Shown: positions 20,151 to 29,163 of the stretch, one piece after another | Numbering within the stretch: the first letter of the stretch is position 1 | Layout: each line of letters opens with the position of its first letter | Source of the DNA: Plasmodiophora brassicae | Lineage: Eukaryota; Endomyxa; Phytomyxea; Plasmodiophorida; Plasmodiophoridae | Direction of reading: 5' to 3' | Length of the DNA stretch: 64,000 nt | NCBI GenBank assembly: GCA_039704465.1 | Contig: JASFAU010000006.1 | Span: forward strand, 186,001-250,000 | Made by a program: the position numbers and the translations under genes | Notes under the pieces: model-generated | Told to the model about the DNA's origin: nothing | What the model saw: only the letters and a program-made list of their open reading frames with translations | Database searches by the model: none

Positions 20151-22231
20151 TTATATGCGGACATGAACGGGGGACGCCGAACGTTCAGCAGCTTGCGGGG
20201 CGGAGATCTGCGGGTGAAACACACAATCAGGAAGGGCGCCGCCCATTGTCGACGTTGCGACAAGACGAATCGGGTCGTACAGGCTGGGCCGACGCTCGGG
20301 CAGTTCTCCGACATGTGTGGGAACGGGTCCTTGGAGTTGACGTGTTCCAGGCGAAGCTGCGAGGTGCCAAGCAGTTGGCAATGGTCGTTGTCCGGGTCGG
20401 CATCCTGTTCGTTCAGGGTTGGCCCGTGATGAACCGGCCAGACGAAGCGGGCGACCTGCGTACCTTGCATGCCTGAGGGCGGCCATCCTTCATGCGGCTC
20501 TCGTCGAAGACGGCGAGAGCGTAGACGTCGAGGTTCGTGAATTCCGCACAGTTGATCTCGCCCGCGTGCTGACCAAACAGGCCGGCCGCCTTCCACACCG
20601 CGCATACGAACACGCAGCAGACCATGGAGCGCCCGCGGGCAGGCTTCCCGAAGCGAGTTGTGTTGTAGACGAAGGAGTCGCGTTCGACGAGAGCTGGAAG
20701 GACACCGTTGGGGATCCTTTGGCGACTGGCCTCCATGACTAGTTCAGCCGTGCTCAGACCCGACGTGCCCAGGCGCAGGTTCCATGCTTGACGAAACAGC
20801 GGGTCGCCAAGCTTCGGGTACATGCGCTCCGTCCACTGGGCGAGTAGAGTTAACATTTCCCAGGAAATCACGGTTTCAGTGAAGGCCGGCGGCATCCTGG
20901 GGTAATTGTCGGAAACGGTATCTACCCAAGACCACCTGAAGTAATGGGCACCAGCAAGTCAGACGGGACGCACACCACAACGGTTCACCTCGCCTGCTTA
21001 CAGCATATTCCCATAGCCATATTCGAATCCTTCGTTGTCCACGAAGAACTTCCAGGCCCGCCCAGAGTCGAACCTCTCCTTGTACTTTGGTGCCAGCGGC
21101 AACCAGACGACGTTGAAAGAAGCGCGTTCGGCGAGTTCCATCCACTTTGCGAACGGCGTTGCTTGGACGCCATCAACAGGCCAGTACGAAGACTTTGCCG
21201 TCGATTCTGCGACGTAGAGATCGTTCGTGACAGGATGCCGTAACGCGATAGCTGTGTGCCCTGTAACGCCGGTTACGTCAGGCTTGTGGGACCTTGGGTT
21301 GCAACGTGCGATTTACGCGCTGACCTGTCGTCGATCCCATGGCCCATGACAGCATGGGGTCCAAACCGTCTAGACGAACGATACCGAGGAAGTCGCCCGA
21401 CCCGATTTCGTCAACGTCGATCGGCAGGGGCCCAGGTGCGGCCGTGCGAGGTTGCGGCTGCGGCGTCAATGGCATATGGCGTCTCAGGAAATCGCGATTC
21501 GCCTCAGTCGCCTCTTCCGACACTTCGGCATGCGTCATCGGCTGGTGGAACAACTGGATCGTGGCGTGCAACGATCGCACCATTTCCGGTAAAGGCCCCC
21601 GGAACCGGAACGCCCTGAAGCCATTCGACATCAGGTCCCACCTGAGAGCAGGGTCCTCGTCCGGTAACTTCCATGTGAACGTATGCTTCCCGTGCCTCCA
21701 GAACGTCGCCCGATGAACGCCGTCCATGCACGCGAACATATACGATTCCGAGCAGGACCAGTCCACTGGGTCGGACACCTCGACCTCGACGCTCCTGGTA
21801 TTGATGAACGTCAGACCGTTCCAGTGTTGGCATTCGCAAACGACGTACACCGGGCCCGTTCCGTTCTGCGTAGCACGAGCCGTCACCACCTGGAAGCACC
21901 TCCCATGCCAGCTCGCCGGGTACGGGTCATTCGGCACAATGCTCCCAACGAGCTCAGGAGCGAACGCGAAGTATCCAGGATCTCCATCGAGTTGCGACCC
22001 GGCCGCATATGCGGAATCGGGTATGACGACGCGTTCGCCATCGCCATCGTCTTTCAGCCAGTCCACCAGCTGGCCCGGCAGCGACCGCCACAGCCACTGC
22101 ATCCGCTCCCAGGTCGTCGTCAGCGATTCCGGCATCTCCATCGGCGCGGGACGCCACTGCCGGTCCGCGCTGCAGACGCCGGCGCAGACGCATGCCGCCA
22201 GCACCAAGGTCGTGCGGATCGCACCCGCCAT
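20151..22231 (-). CDS. secreted permuted papain-fold (YiiX/NlpC-P60-like) protein
   Basis: A 601-residue protein from exons 22231-21325, 21260-21002, 20935-20464, 20404-20294 and 20207-20151; the introns are 59-86 nt and the exon sum is an exact number of codons. The N-terminus (MAGAIRTTLVLAACVCAGVC) is a signal peptide. Residues 30-300 form a cysteine-containing N-terminal region with CFQVVTARATQ and CECQHWNGLTF. From about residue 280 come GDFLGIVRLDGLDPMLSW, TGHTAIALRHP (His near 304), YVAEST, FEYGYGNMLWSWVDT, SMVCCVFVCAVWKAAGLFG (Cys near 495) and PFPHMSENCPS. Having the His block before the Cys block is the order of permuted papain-like NlpC/P60 relatives. The activity is inferred and the substrate is unknown. 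The last short exon is the least certain. Confidence 0.7.
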
Positions 22232-22332
22232 TGTCGTGACCGCACGCACAGCCCCGAATCCAAAATGGGCCCCAGGCGGCAGGCGCGCGCATGACGGGGG
22301 CGCACGTATGGAATTGTTGTAATTTACAAGCC

Positions 22333-22892
22333 TGTTTTTTACATGTAAAATACACCACTCAGGAACCAACTTTACACTGTAAAATACAGGTAACGTAAGG
22401 GTTTCCCGATCCATCCCAGAGCCTTCGTTGTGCGTGCGCGTCGTCGTCGTCGGGGGCGAGCGGAATCACAAGTCCTGCAACCGCGTGCACTCCCGGCTAC
22501 GCGCTCGACTATCGGGATGCAACGTCGAGCAAGGAACTGGGATCGCATTCAAGTGCCCAGATGAATCGCCGTACAAAGATACGCGAGATGACCCCTTTCA
22601 CACGTTGAACCGGGTCGCTTGGTTCGGAAGTACGTGACTTTGACGAAGAGCCAGACGATGATTCCGATGACGAAGACGTAATTCGACTCGAGTTCGCAGG
22701 GTTCGTTGGCATTGCCGAGCCAGGCACACTTGCCGAGGCGATTTCGGACACACATTTGTACCCAGTTGGAGATCATCAAATCTGGTCAGGTTGTCAGGAC
22801 CGTGACCATGGTATGAAGGCGTACTGCGAGGGGGGCGCAACCCCCTGCTGTTTTAAACATGTTTTTTACGTGTAAAATACATGTATTTTACA
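22333..22892. repeat. repeated TGTAAAATACA motif with a perfect palindrome
   Basis: The 11-mer TGTAAAATACA occurs at 22344-22354, 22378-22388 and 22871-22881, and its reverse complement follows directly at 22882-22892, forming a perfect 22-bp palindrome. A longer 22-bp block (tgttttttac, then atgtaaaataca) at 22333-22354 recurs in direct orientation at 22860-22881 with one mismatch. The AT-rich blocks stand out against the GC-rich surroundings and bracket about 500 bp. They may be ends of a small mobile element or a protein-binding site; I cannot tell which. Confidence 0.6.
22549..22779 (-). CDS. possible small membrane protein fragment
   Basis: A minus-strand open stretch with a cysteine-rich start (MCVRNRLGKCAWLGNANEPC) and one strong membrane helix (YVFVIGIIVWLFVKVTYF) followed by basic residues. 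This is a sensible type I or type III membrane topology and is unlike a chance frame. It lies between the AT-rich repeats described for 22333-22892. No start codon with context or clear splice sites could be settled, and no family is recognised. Confidence 0.28.
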   Translation of the reverse strand: MMISNWVQMCVRNRLGKCAWLGNANEPCELESNYVFVIGIIVWLFVKVTYFRTKRPGSTCERGHLAYLCTAIHLGT

Positions 22893-23168
22893 CTCCACCA
22901 GCCATTCTCTGTTTTTAACAATTCCATAGCGCACGGCGTCCCCGTCGACCGGCACCGCACTCACTGTCGCGGGGGGCGCCACTGGGGCTCCCCGGAAATG
23001 ATATTTTTGACGAATGATGGGAGATATGCTAGGATGCCAGACATGTAATTAAACAAAGGGACTAATGAATGTATTCGAGGGCACACATCGAAGCCGGGAC
23101 ATCGTGATCCACAGGCGTTGTTAAAAGGTCCTGGATCGGAACAGTGTAGCCCAGAAAGCGCGCATTCT

Positions 23169-23640
23169 TCATGGCCTGCGCTGCTGTTCTTCGGCAGGAG
23201 CGGCAGGGTCAACTTGAGGATAGAAGTAACGGGTATACAGTATACTCCCTCTCGAGCACGCAGTCGGTGGGCGTAGGTTGAACACGGATATCGTGTTCTC
23301 CGCATTGTCTTCGGGGAACAGGGACAGGGTTTCAGATTCACTCAAGCCTGTCATGCTGCGCATCTCGGGACCGTAATTCAAAGAATGAAATACGACCTGG
23401 ACGCCATCAGCAAGAACGGGGCCGAAAGTGATCTGGTACCGGACCAGCTTCCGTATGAATATGTGCAGACTGGTCGCCATCTGCTTCACGGCCACGAACT
23501 GGAACTTCTTAGTGATATGGTAGATCTCTACTTCCTCAGACCAGTCGGTGCCACCTCTGAGGTGCGCAGAAGCGTTCTGAACAATACGTCCCCCACTAAT
23601 CTTGCGTTTCTTTGCTCCATCTCACCATCTGACAAAACGA
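23169..23640 (-). CDS. hypothetical protein fragment
   Basis: About 150 codons of protein-like sequence on the minus strand. They include GGTDWSEEVEIYHITKKFQF, ATSLHIFIRKLVRYQITFG and LSLFPEDNAENTISVFNLRP, with a stop at 23169. Amino-acid use is balanced and codons are typical of the neighbouring genes. The 5' end is not resolved: an upstream exon or acceptor near 23640 is likely, because no ATG precedes the first block in frame. I recognise no family. It could be a decayed gene. Confidence 0.35.
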
Positions 23641-23699
23641 TTTATGTCAGCAGAGCAGTCGAAGGCTCGAATGATAGCGTAAAATAATTGAAATACCTA

Positions 23700-25131
23700 C
23701 CACGGTGTGATACTAGTCTTCCCCTGTAGTGGGGACAGGCAGGGAGAAGTTCTTCGTGGCATGTTTAAGCCTGTAAAGCTTAGATGTGACGTGCTTCTCG
23801 CTCATTTGGGGCAGCTTTGCCCGGATCTCGCTGACAGAATCTCCTGCCCGGGTCCACTGCATGACGAGGTCCGTCTCCCACTGCTGCCAGATGTCAGATG
23901 TGGTTTCTCCGGTTGCTCTCCCATGTCGCCCATTGGGTCATTCCCTCTTCTCGTCAGGTCCGTCACTTCTCGACTCGTTTGCAGAAGTGATCAGAAATGA
24001 ATGGGGCTGCTTGAAAGTGAACACAAACGCATTTGTGTACAGTTATATTTCGAACTGTTTAACTCAGCGTAATATACTATTGTGGCAACGAACTCACAGA
24101 TCACATCACCGGAACGAAGTTATCGTCGACCATCTACTCGCGTAGTGTCTGCAATTGGTACAATGAAGCCGCCAGGTAGCGCGTACTCGTGTGGTCAAAA
24201 GTGTACACTAGTGTACACTTCTGGTCAAGTTCATGTCAGATGTATCGATGTGTATCAAAATGCGTCACGAATGCGTGTCGAATGCCACACATTCCTGGGT
24301 TAGAGCGCACTTTTCGTCACTTCGGCTCACATATGTGCGGAAGTGCCACAACATGCACTTTTCATCACTTCAGTCAGGAATTGGCACATTTCAAGCACAT
24401 GGGCAGCACGCGACGCCATGAATTGAATGTTGTTGGAGTTACTTTGAAGGGCGTATGCGGAATTAACAACTACCGGTTTCCCAATGAGAGGTATCTGACT
24501 AATTAATAAACTATCTCGAAATCAACCAATTCATGTAATGTACTTCCAAATGTACAGTTTCCAGCAGCCCCAATGACTCAGAACGCCCACACAAATTGCG
24601 CGGGCAGGCCCATTTTCGTCAGTATTGGGCACCAGCTCGACTGATTGCCCGACATGCCAACCCGGGGACGGAGACGAGACCCAAATTGGCTCTTTCACCG
24701 CCAGTGATAATGGATGCTCACCTACCGGCGACCTTTCGCTATCTGGCAGCGCGGGTCATGAAGCGATACCACGCTAAACGCTTCAGTTGCTTCTTTGGCA
24801 TAAGCGTAGAACTGTCTCATCTGTCGTGTTTGTGGGATCACGAATTACATGTTCGCTGGTGACGAACCGCCAACGCAGTAAACGTGCATGGTATTCTGAG
24901 TTTGCAAACCCTTTCAGTTATTGGCCACTATACTATCTCGGATCCCGACACGGTCAGCCAGGTCAATGTTCGCACTTCCGGAAGTGCGGGTAGATTGACG
25001 CGAGCGGCTCAGTGGCAGAGGTGTTTGGCGGCAGGCCGGGCTATTTCTGTCGTCGTCAGGCAAGGCACAGGTCGACGTCATTTTGGTATTCCTATATTCG
25101 AGCTGCTACGTATAACCACGGAAGACGCGAA
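23700..25131. other. gene-poor, AT-richer stretch
   Basis: About 1.4 kb with no supportable coding region. Open frames are short and conflicting. Small local repeats are present (gtgtacactagtgtacact near 24200 is a near-palindrome). The base composition is visibly more AT-rich than in the flanking genes. It probably contains the promoter of the ankyrin gene at 25132 and possibly old mobile DNA, but I see no terminal repeats. Confidence 0.4.
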
Positions 25132-26160
25132 ATGACGACCAGCAACCCCACTTGTCTGCGCGCCGTCGGGGCGCTGTTGGCCCTGTTGGCCCTGTTTGCC
25201 GTTTTCACGTTTCCCCTGTTTGTCGTTCTCAATGGACCTATCGACGCTGGTCCGCTCCGCGACGCTGGTGCTGACGTCCACGTCGATAGCGTGCCCGTGA
25301 TCGATCGCCTCACTCAGGCCGCGACTACGCACACGCAGAAGACGATTGTCAAGACGATCCGCGACGTCCTCGCTGGCGAAGGCAATGCCACTTTTCCGAA
25401 TGACATGCCATGGGATGACGAGGGGAACGTTCTGCACTGGGCGGCCCGTCAGGGACAGATATCGGTCGTCGAGTCTCTGATTCGATTGCCAGGTGTCAAG
25501 GTCAACGAGCATGGCAAGAGCGGGAAAACAGCATTGCATTTCGCCGCGTTTGCAGGACACAAGGGAATTGCCGAGTTGCTGCTCACTGCACCAGGCATCA
25601 ACGTCAATGCACCGGACGCGTTCCGGAAGACGCCATTGCATGCAGCTGTCGCCAGTCGTCAGCCAGAGATCGTTGAAATGCTGGCGAAGCGCCACGATGT
25701 CGACGTCAATGCCCGCGACCGAGACTTGACAACGGCCCTGCACTGGTCCATGACGTGGAACAACGTTGACGTTGTCAAAGTGTTGCTGAACAGCACCGGG
25801 ATCGACGTCAACCCGAAGGACCATCACCTGGCGACGCCTTTGCACTGGGCGGCATCGTTGGGCCGTGACACCCTCGTCGCGTTGCTGGTGCTGGACCCAA
25901 GAATCAACGTGAGCGCGGTCGATGACGCCCAGCAGACGCCGTTGCACAGAGCCGTGGCCAACTCGCGTGTCGCTGTCGTTGAGACACTGGCGGGGGTCCG
26001 CGGAATCGGTACCTCCCTCAAAGACAAGGACGGGAAGACGGCTCTGGATTTGGCTAGGGAGCGCGAGCTGCGTAGTGTCGAGCGCCTCTTGGGTGGTCGC
26101 GGGAACTGCCTATCCGGTATCGCTCGCGGGATGAAACGTTACGCCAGTAATTGGCTGTGA
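25132..26160 (+). CDS. secreted or membrane-anchored ankyrin-repeat protein
   Basis: A 342-residue protein in a single exon. Residues 1-35 (TSNPTCLRAVGALLALLALF, then AVFTFPLFVV) form a signal peptide or signal anchor. From about residue 95 there are seven ankyrin repeats of 33-36 residues, for example GNVLHWAARQGQISVVESLI, GKTALHFAAFAGHKGIAELL, KTPLHAAVASRQPEIVEML and ATPLHWAASLGRDTLVALL. The last repeat is GKTALDLARERELRSVERLL. Ankyrin repeats bind proteins. A signal peptide on an otherwise pure ankyrin protein is unusual and suggests export. In intracellular parasites such proteins are effector candidates, which is inference here. A 1.6-kb foldback transposon begins 99 bp downstream. Confidence 0.85.
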   Translation: MTTSNPTCLRAVGALLALLALFAVFTFPLFVVLNGPIDAGPLRDAGADVHVDSVPVIDRLTQAATTHTQKTIVKTIRDVLAGEGNATFPNDMPWDDEGNVLHWAARQGQISVVESLIRLPGVKVNEHGKSGKTALHFAAFAGHKGIAELLLTAPGINVNAPDAFRKTPLHAAVASRQPEIVEMLAKRHDVDVNARDRDLTTALHWSMTWNNVDVVKVLLNSTGIDVNPKDHHLATPLHWAASLGRDTLVALLVLDPRINVSAVDDAQQTPLHRAVANSRVAVVETLAGVRGIGTSLKDKDGKTALDLARERELRSVERLLGGRGNCLSGIARGMKRYASNWL

Positions 26161-26459
26161 AACTACTGAATCGTCCTCTGGCTCGCTGGCGTTATTTCCG
26201 CTACCTGCACTTCAGCAAGCGCGATAATGCAAAAACTCGGCAGCATTGTCATGTATTAGGGTGCGTCTGGCAAACGAGTGCGAAAAATGGCATTTTCCGA
26301 AATGCCATTTTTTACCATTTGGTTCCCAGTCCCATCTCGGAAAATGGAGATGCGTTGCCAGACGCCCGCTAGAAAAATGGCGTTTTGTCCTACGGCTGAA
26401 ACGGGCGTCGCGGACTCCGCAGGGGACAGGCCCGGCCGGGGCCGGCATTTCCATTTGCA

Positions 26460-26858
26460 ATGGTGGCGAGCGACAGCGTGTCGGCCAACTGGAAAGATGG
26501 CACCAAGTCCAAGTACTTGTTGCGCCAGCTGCAGAAACAAGCGGATCGCGGTAAGCGGGCTGGAAACAATTTTAAGAAAGAAACTTGGACTGCGGCCTTG
26601 GCGAATTTCAACACCAAGTTCGGTGTTCAGTATTCACTGAGCCAGGTAAAAACCCACTTCGAATCGGTGAGCTCAACCTGTGGTGGAAAGTCTGGAGTTG
26701 CTGACCGTGTTGCGAAGCTGAAGACGAAGTTTGGCCATTTCCGAAGCCTGCTGGACATGTCGGGCTTCGGGTGGGACGACAACTTGAAGGTGGCAACCGC
26801 GCCGGACGATGTCTGGGAGAAACTCCTAGCGGTAGTTATAGTCCAACCGCTGCGTTGA
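26460..26858 (+). CDS. Myb/SANT-like protein of Harbinger element, left arm
   Basis: A 132-residue protein starting at the ATG at 26460. It has the Myb/SANT-like pattern used by PIF/Harbinger accessory proteins: FKKETWTAALANFNTKFGVQ, YSLSQVKTHFESV, then a basic linker and LLDMSGFGWDDNLKVATAPD with VWEKLL. The accessory protein binds element DNA and helps import the transposase. The last residues (VVIVQPLR) are antisense to the start of the transposase-derived segment, so the C-terminus is a product of the rearrangement. Probably intact but of no use without a transposase. Confidence 0.65.
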   Translation: MVASDSVSANWKDGTKSKYLLRQLQKQADRGKRAGNNFKKETWTAALANFNTKFGVQYSLSQVKTHFESVSSTCGGKSGVADRVAKLKTKFGHFRSLLDMSGFGWDDNLKVATAPDDVWEKLLAVVIVQPLR

Positions 26859-26872
26859 AAACGTTCCTGTGC

Positions 26873-27190
26873 TTCGCGATTTGAAGCGGCATGACCAGCG
26901 ATGAACAGGAATATGGCCAATTTTTCTTCGACCGACACCCATCGGCTCGGCCGGAGCAGGTCCTTGTCGAGTAGCAGAAGCTTGAGTTGATGAAACGTTT
27001 CAGGCTCCATGCGCATGACCTCTCGGAAGCGCCTGTGATTGCCCGCGAGAAGTTCATCAACCCACGCCTTTCCTGAAAGGCTAGACGTGCGGCATGGCGT
27101 CTTCAACAGGTACATAACCGAGTACCATGCCGCCGCCACCATCAACGGGAGTACCCCATGGTCGCCCAACACGGCGTGCGCGTCCGGCAT
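26873..27190 (-). pseudogene. truncated PIF/Harbinger transposase N-terminus
   Basis: The spacer of the foldback element encodes, on the minus strand, WVDELLAGNHRRFREVMRME, FHQLKLLLLDKDLLRPSRWV and SVEEKLAIFLFIAGHAASNR. Just inside the left arm this runs on into QERFQRSGWTI. It is the conserved region that precedes the DDE domain in Harbinger transposases (HTH-like, DUF8040 type). The frame then runs into sequence antisense to the Myb-like gene, and no DDE residues follow. The transposase is therefore truncated. Confidence 0.75.
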
Positions 27191-27250
27191 TGGCGCTCGC
27201 TTCAAAATGCCATTTTTCGAAATTGAGCTCTGCAATGCACAGGAACGTTT

Positions 27251-27649
27251 TCAACGCAGCGGTTGGACTATAACTACCGCTAGGAGTTTCTCCCAGACAT
27301 CGTCCGGCGCGGTTGCCACCTTCAAGTTGTCGTCCCACCCGAAGCCCGACATGTCCAGCAGGCTTCGGAAATGGCCAAACTTCGTCTTCAGCTTCGCAAC
27401 ACGGTCAGCAACTCCAGACTTTCCACCACAGGTTGAGCTCACCGATTCGAAGTGGGTTTTTACCTGGCTCAGTGAATACTGAACACCGAACTTGGTGTTG
27501 AAATTCGCCAAGGCCGCAGTCCAAGCTTCTTTCTTAAAATTGTTTCCAGCCCGCTTACCGCGATCCGCTTGTTTCTGCAGCTGGCGCAACAAGTACTTGG
27601 ACTTGGTGCCATCTTTCCAGTTGGCCGACACGCTGTCGCTCGCCACCAT
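27251..27649 (-). CDS. Myb/SANT-like protein of Harbinger element, right arm
   Basis: The mirror copy of the left-arm gene, 132 residues, differing only in Ala for Thr in KKEAWTAALANF. On this strand the order is terminal repeat, Myb-like gene, transposase start, which is probably the original order of the parent element. That makes the right half the ancestral half and the left arm the inverted duplicate, an inference from gene order. Confidence 0.65.
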   Translation of the reverse strand: MVASDSVSANWKDGTKSKYLLRQLQKQADRGKRAGNNFKKEAWTAALANFNTKFGVQYSLSQVKTHFESVSSTCGGKSGVADRVAKLKTKFGHFRSLLDMSGFGWDDNLKVATAPDDVWEKLLAVVIVQPLR

Positions 27650-27864
27650 TGCAAATGGAAATGCCGGCCCCGGCCGGGCCTGTCCCCTGCGGAGTCCGCG
27701 ACGCCCGTTTCAGCCGTAGGACAAAACGCCATTTTTCTAGCGGGCGTCTGGCAACGCATCTCCATTTTCCGAGATGGGACTGGGAACCAAATGGTAAAAA
27801 ATGGCATTTCGGAAAATGCCATTTTTCGCACTCGTTTGCCAGACGCACCCTTAACTCATCACCT

Positions 27865-28788
27865 GAGCGTGTTTCAAGTAAAAATAGAGGTGAAATCAAT
27901 AGAGGTCCGCGCACTTTCCTGTTTCAAGTAGAGGTCACCTCAATTGCACCTCTATTTTCCGAAAGTAGGCTCACGGAGTCCGTGGAGTCTGCAGCTCACT
28001 GCAAGTAGACCGGTAGACGCCATGGAGAAGTCGGACGAGACACCGAAGAGGAAACGTGGTCGGCGCGAGAAAGGAGGGGAGACCAGCGAGACCATATCGT
28101 GGCGGGCCGATTTTTGTGGAAGTGCTTCTGGCGTCCAAGGAGCAACTTCGCAGTTACTTCTTGGACGCCAAAAACAAGCAGCAACTGAGCAAGGGGTGGC
28201 AGCGACTGGCTGGCATGTTCAACAATCAGCTGGGCATGGGTGTGCCGCTTGAGAAGATCAAGATCAAGTACCAGCAGGTGCTCGCCCAGAATCGCAAGTT
28301 GAAGGCTGCTGATCGCGAGATGTGCAACAACTCTGACACCATCTTGACTATCTGGTCAAACGACGCTTTCGTGCAGCGCAAGTGCCCTTTGAACCATCCT
28401 ACATTAAACGTGCTGTCATTGCACGCGTCACGAAGCTGGCCGGCGCGCATGGAGATGCGTTTCGAGGAAGCTGTCGAAATTTTCGACCATCGAGTACGTT
28501 ACGCGAGGCAATCACAGCACAAGCGGCCGCACAGATGGTCACCGCAGCACCCTGAGCGGCAGCGATGGTTGCCACGATGCGCCTAGTCATCTCTGAAGCA
28601 CATTCAGTCGCTACACAGCACATTTCTGGTTGACAACGATGCCTACCGTTGCGGACGCCGTCATCTCTATTGTTGAAAAAGAGGTCCCGGACCTCTTTTT
28701 AGAAAATAGAGGTAACGTAACGTGTAACTTCGAACCTGTTGGTCAGGACCTCTATTGATTTTGCTCTATTTTTACTTGAAACACGCTC
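27865..28788. mobile_element. 924-bp inverted-repeat transposon with Myb-like gene
   Basis: The ends are inverted repeats of about 43 bp (gagcgtgtttcaagtaaaaa and on through caatagaggtc, with small differences). Extra copies of the tagaggtc motif lie just inside both ends. The interior carries a Myb/SANT-like coding region but no transposase, so the element is non-autonomous. I could not find a clean target-site duplication (left flank CCT, right flank TTA). It starts only 14 bp after the Harbinger foldback element, so the two may have been nested or inserted into the same soft site. Confidence 0.72.
28023..28586 (+). pseudogene. Myb/SANT-like gene with a single-base frameshift
   Basis: From the ATG at 28023 a basic N-terminus (MEKSDETPKRKRGRREKGGE) leads to SETISWRADF. 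The matching continuation, VEVLLASKEQLRSYFLDAKN and LSKGWQRLAGMFNNQLGM, with KIKIKYQQVLAQNRKLK, is in another frame. The switch falls at a run of five T near 28110, and one T fewer would join them. The pattern WRADFVEVLLAS...W..L...FN is that of the Myb/SANT-like domain of transposon accessory proteins. The break may be real decay or a base-count error in a homopolymer. Confidence 0.6.
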
Positions 28789-29163
28789 TTATTCGTCGTA
28801 CTTAAGCAGTAGACTATAGAACGATGCCGAAACGTTTAGATTAACTGATGAGGGGCCCTCCTGGTCATTATGTTGTAACGCAGGTGTGCACTGGCACAGG
28901 GTTTTCGGCACGCGTGTCGCTTGGATCGCGCCAGCCGGAACAAGCTGGGTACTTTGGTTACGGGCAGCGCAACCAGGACCTGGTCTTCACTGTCTGAGAC
29001 GTCGCTGCGACTGTCCGCGCAATACACAACGGTGCAGAGCGCGTGGGCCGTACGCGACATGGTTGTCCCTCTGTCCTGATCTGCATGTGTTGGTGACTGT
29101 ACTGGCCGCTGAACGGTAAGTATGTGGGCGGCGCCCCAAAGCACTTGTCACGTCCAGCGATGG

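Larger units (their letters stand above)
26259..27850. mobile_element. PIF/Harbinger foldback element (1592 bp)
   Basis: Two 614-bp arms, 26259-26872 and 27237-27850, are inverted copies that differ at one visible base, separated by a 364-bp spacer. The outer ends read GGGTGCGTCTGGCAAACGAG and its complement. A TTA is present on both sides (26256-26258 and 27851-27853), the 3-bp target duplication typical of PIF/Harbinger. Each arm encodes a Myb/SANT-like protein reading inward, and the spacer carries the N-terminal part of a Harbinger transposase on the minus strand. Autonomous Harbingers encode exactly these two proteins. I infer that this copy lost the DDE part and gained an inverted duplicate of one end. 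Confidence 0.88.

Noticed and set aside
27039..27482. Separate plus-strand protein containing QERFQRSGWTI
   Set aside because: It is the transposase segment read across the junction of the foldback arm and is antisense to the Myb-like gene beyond it.
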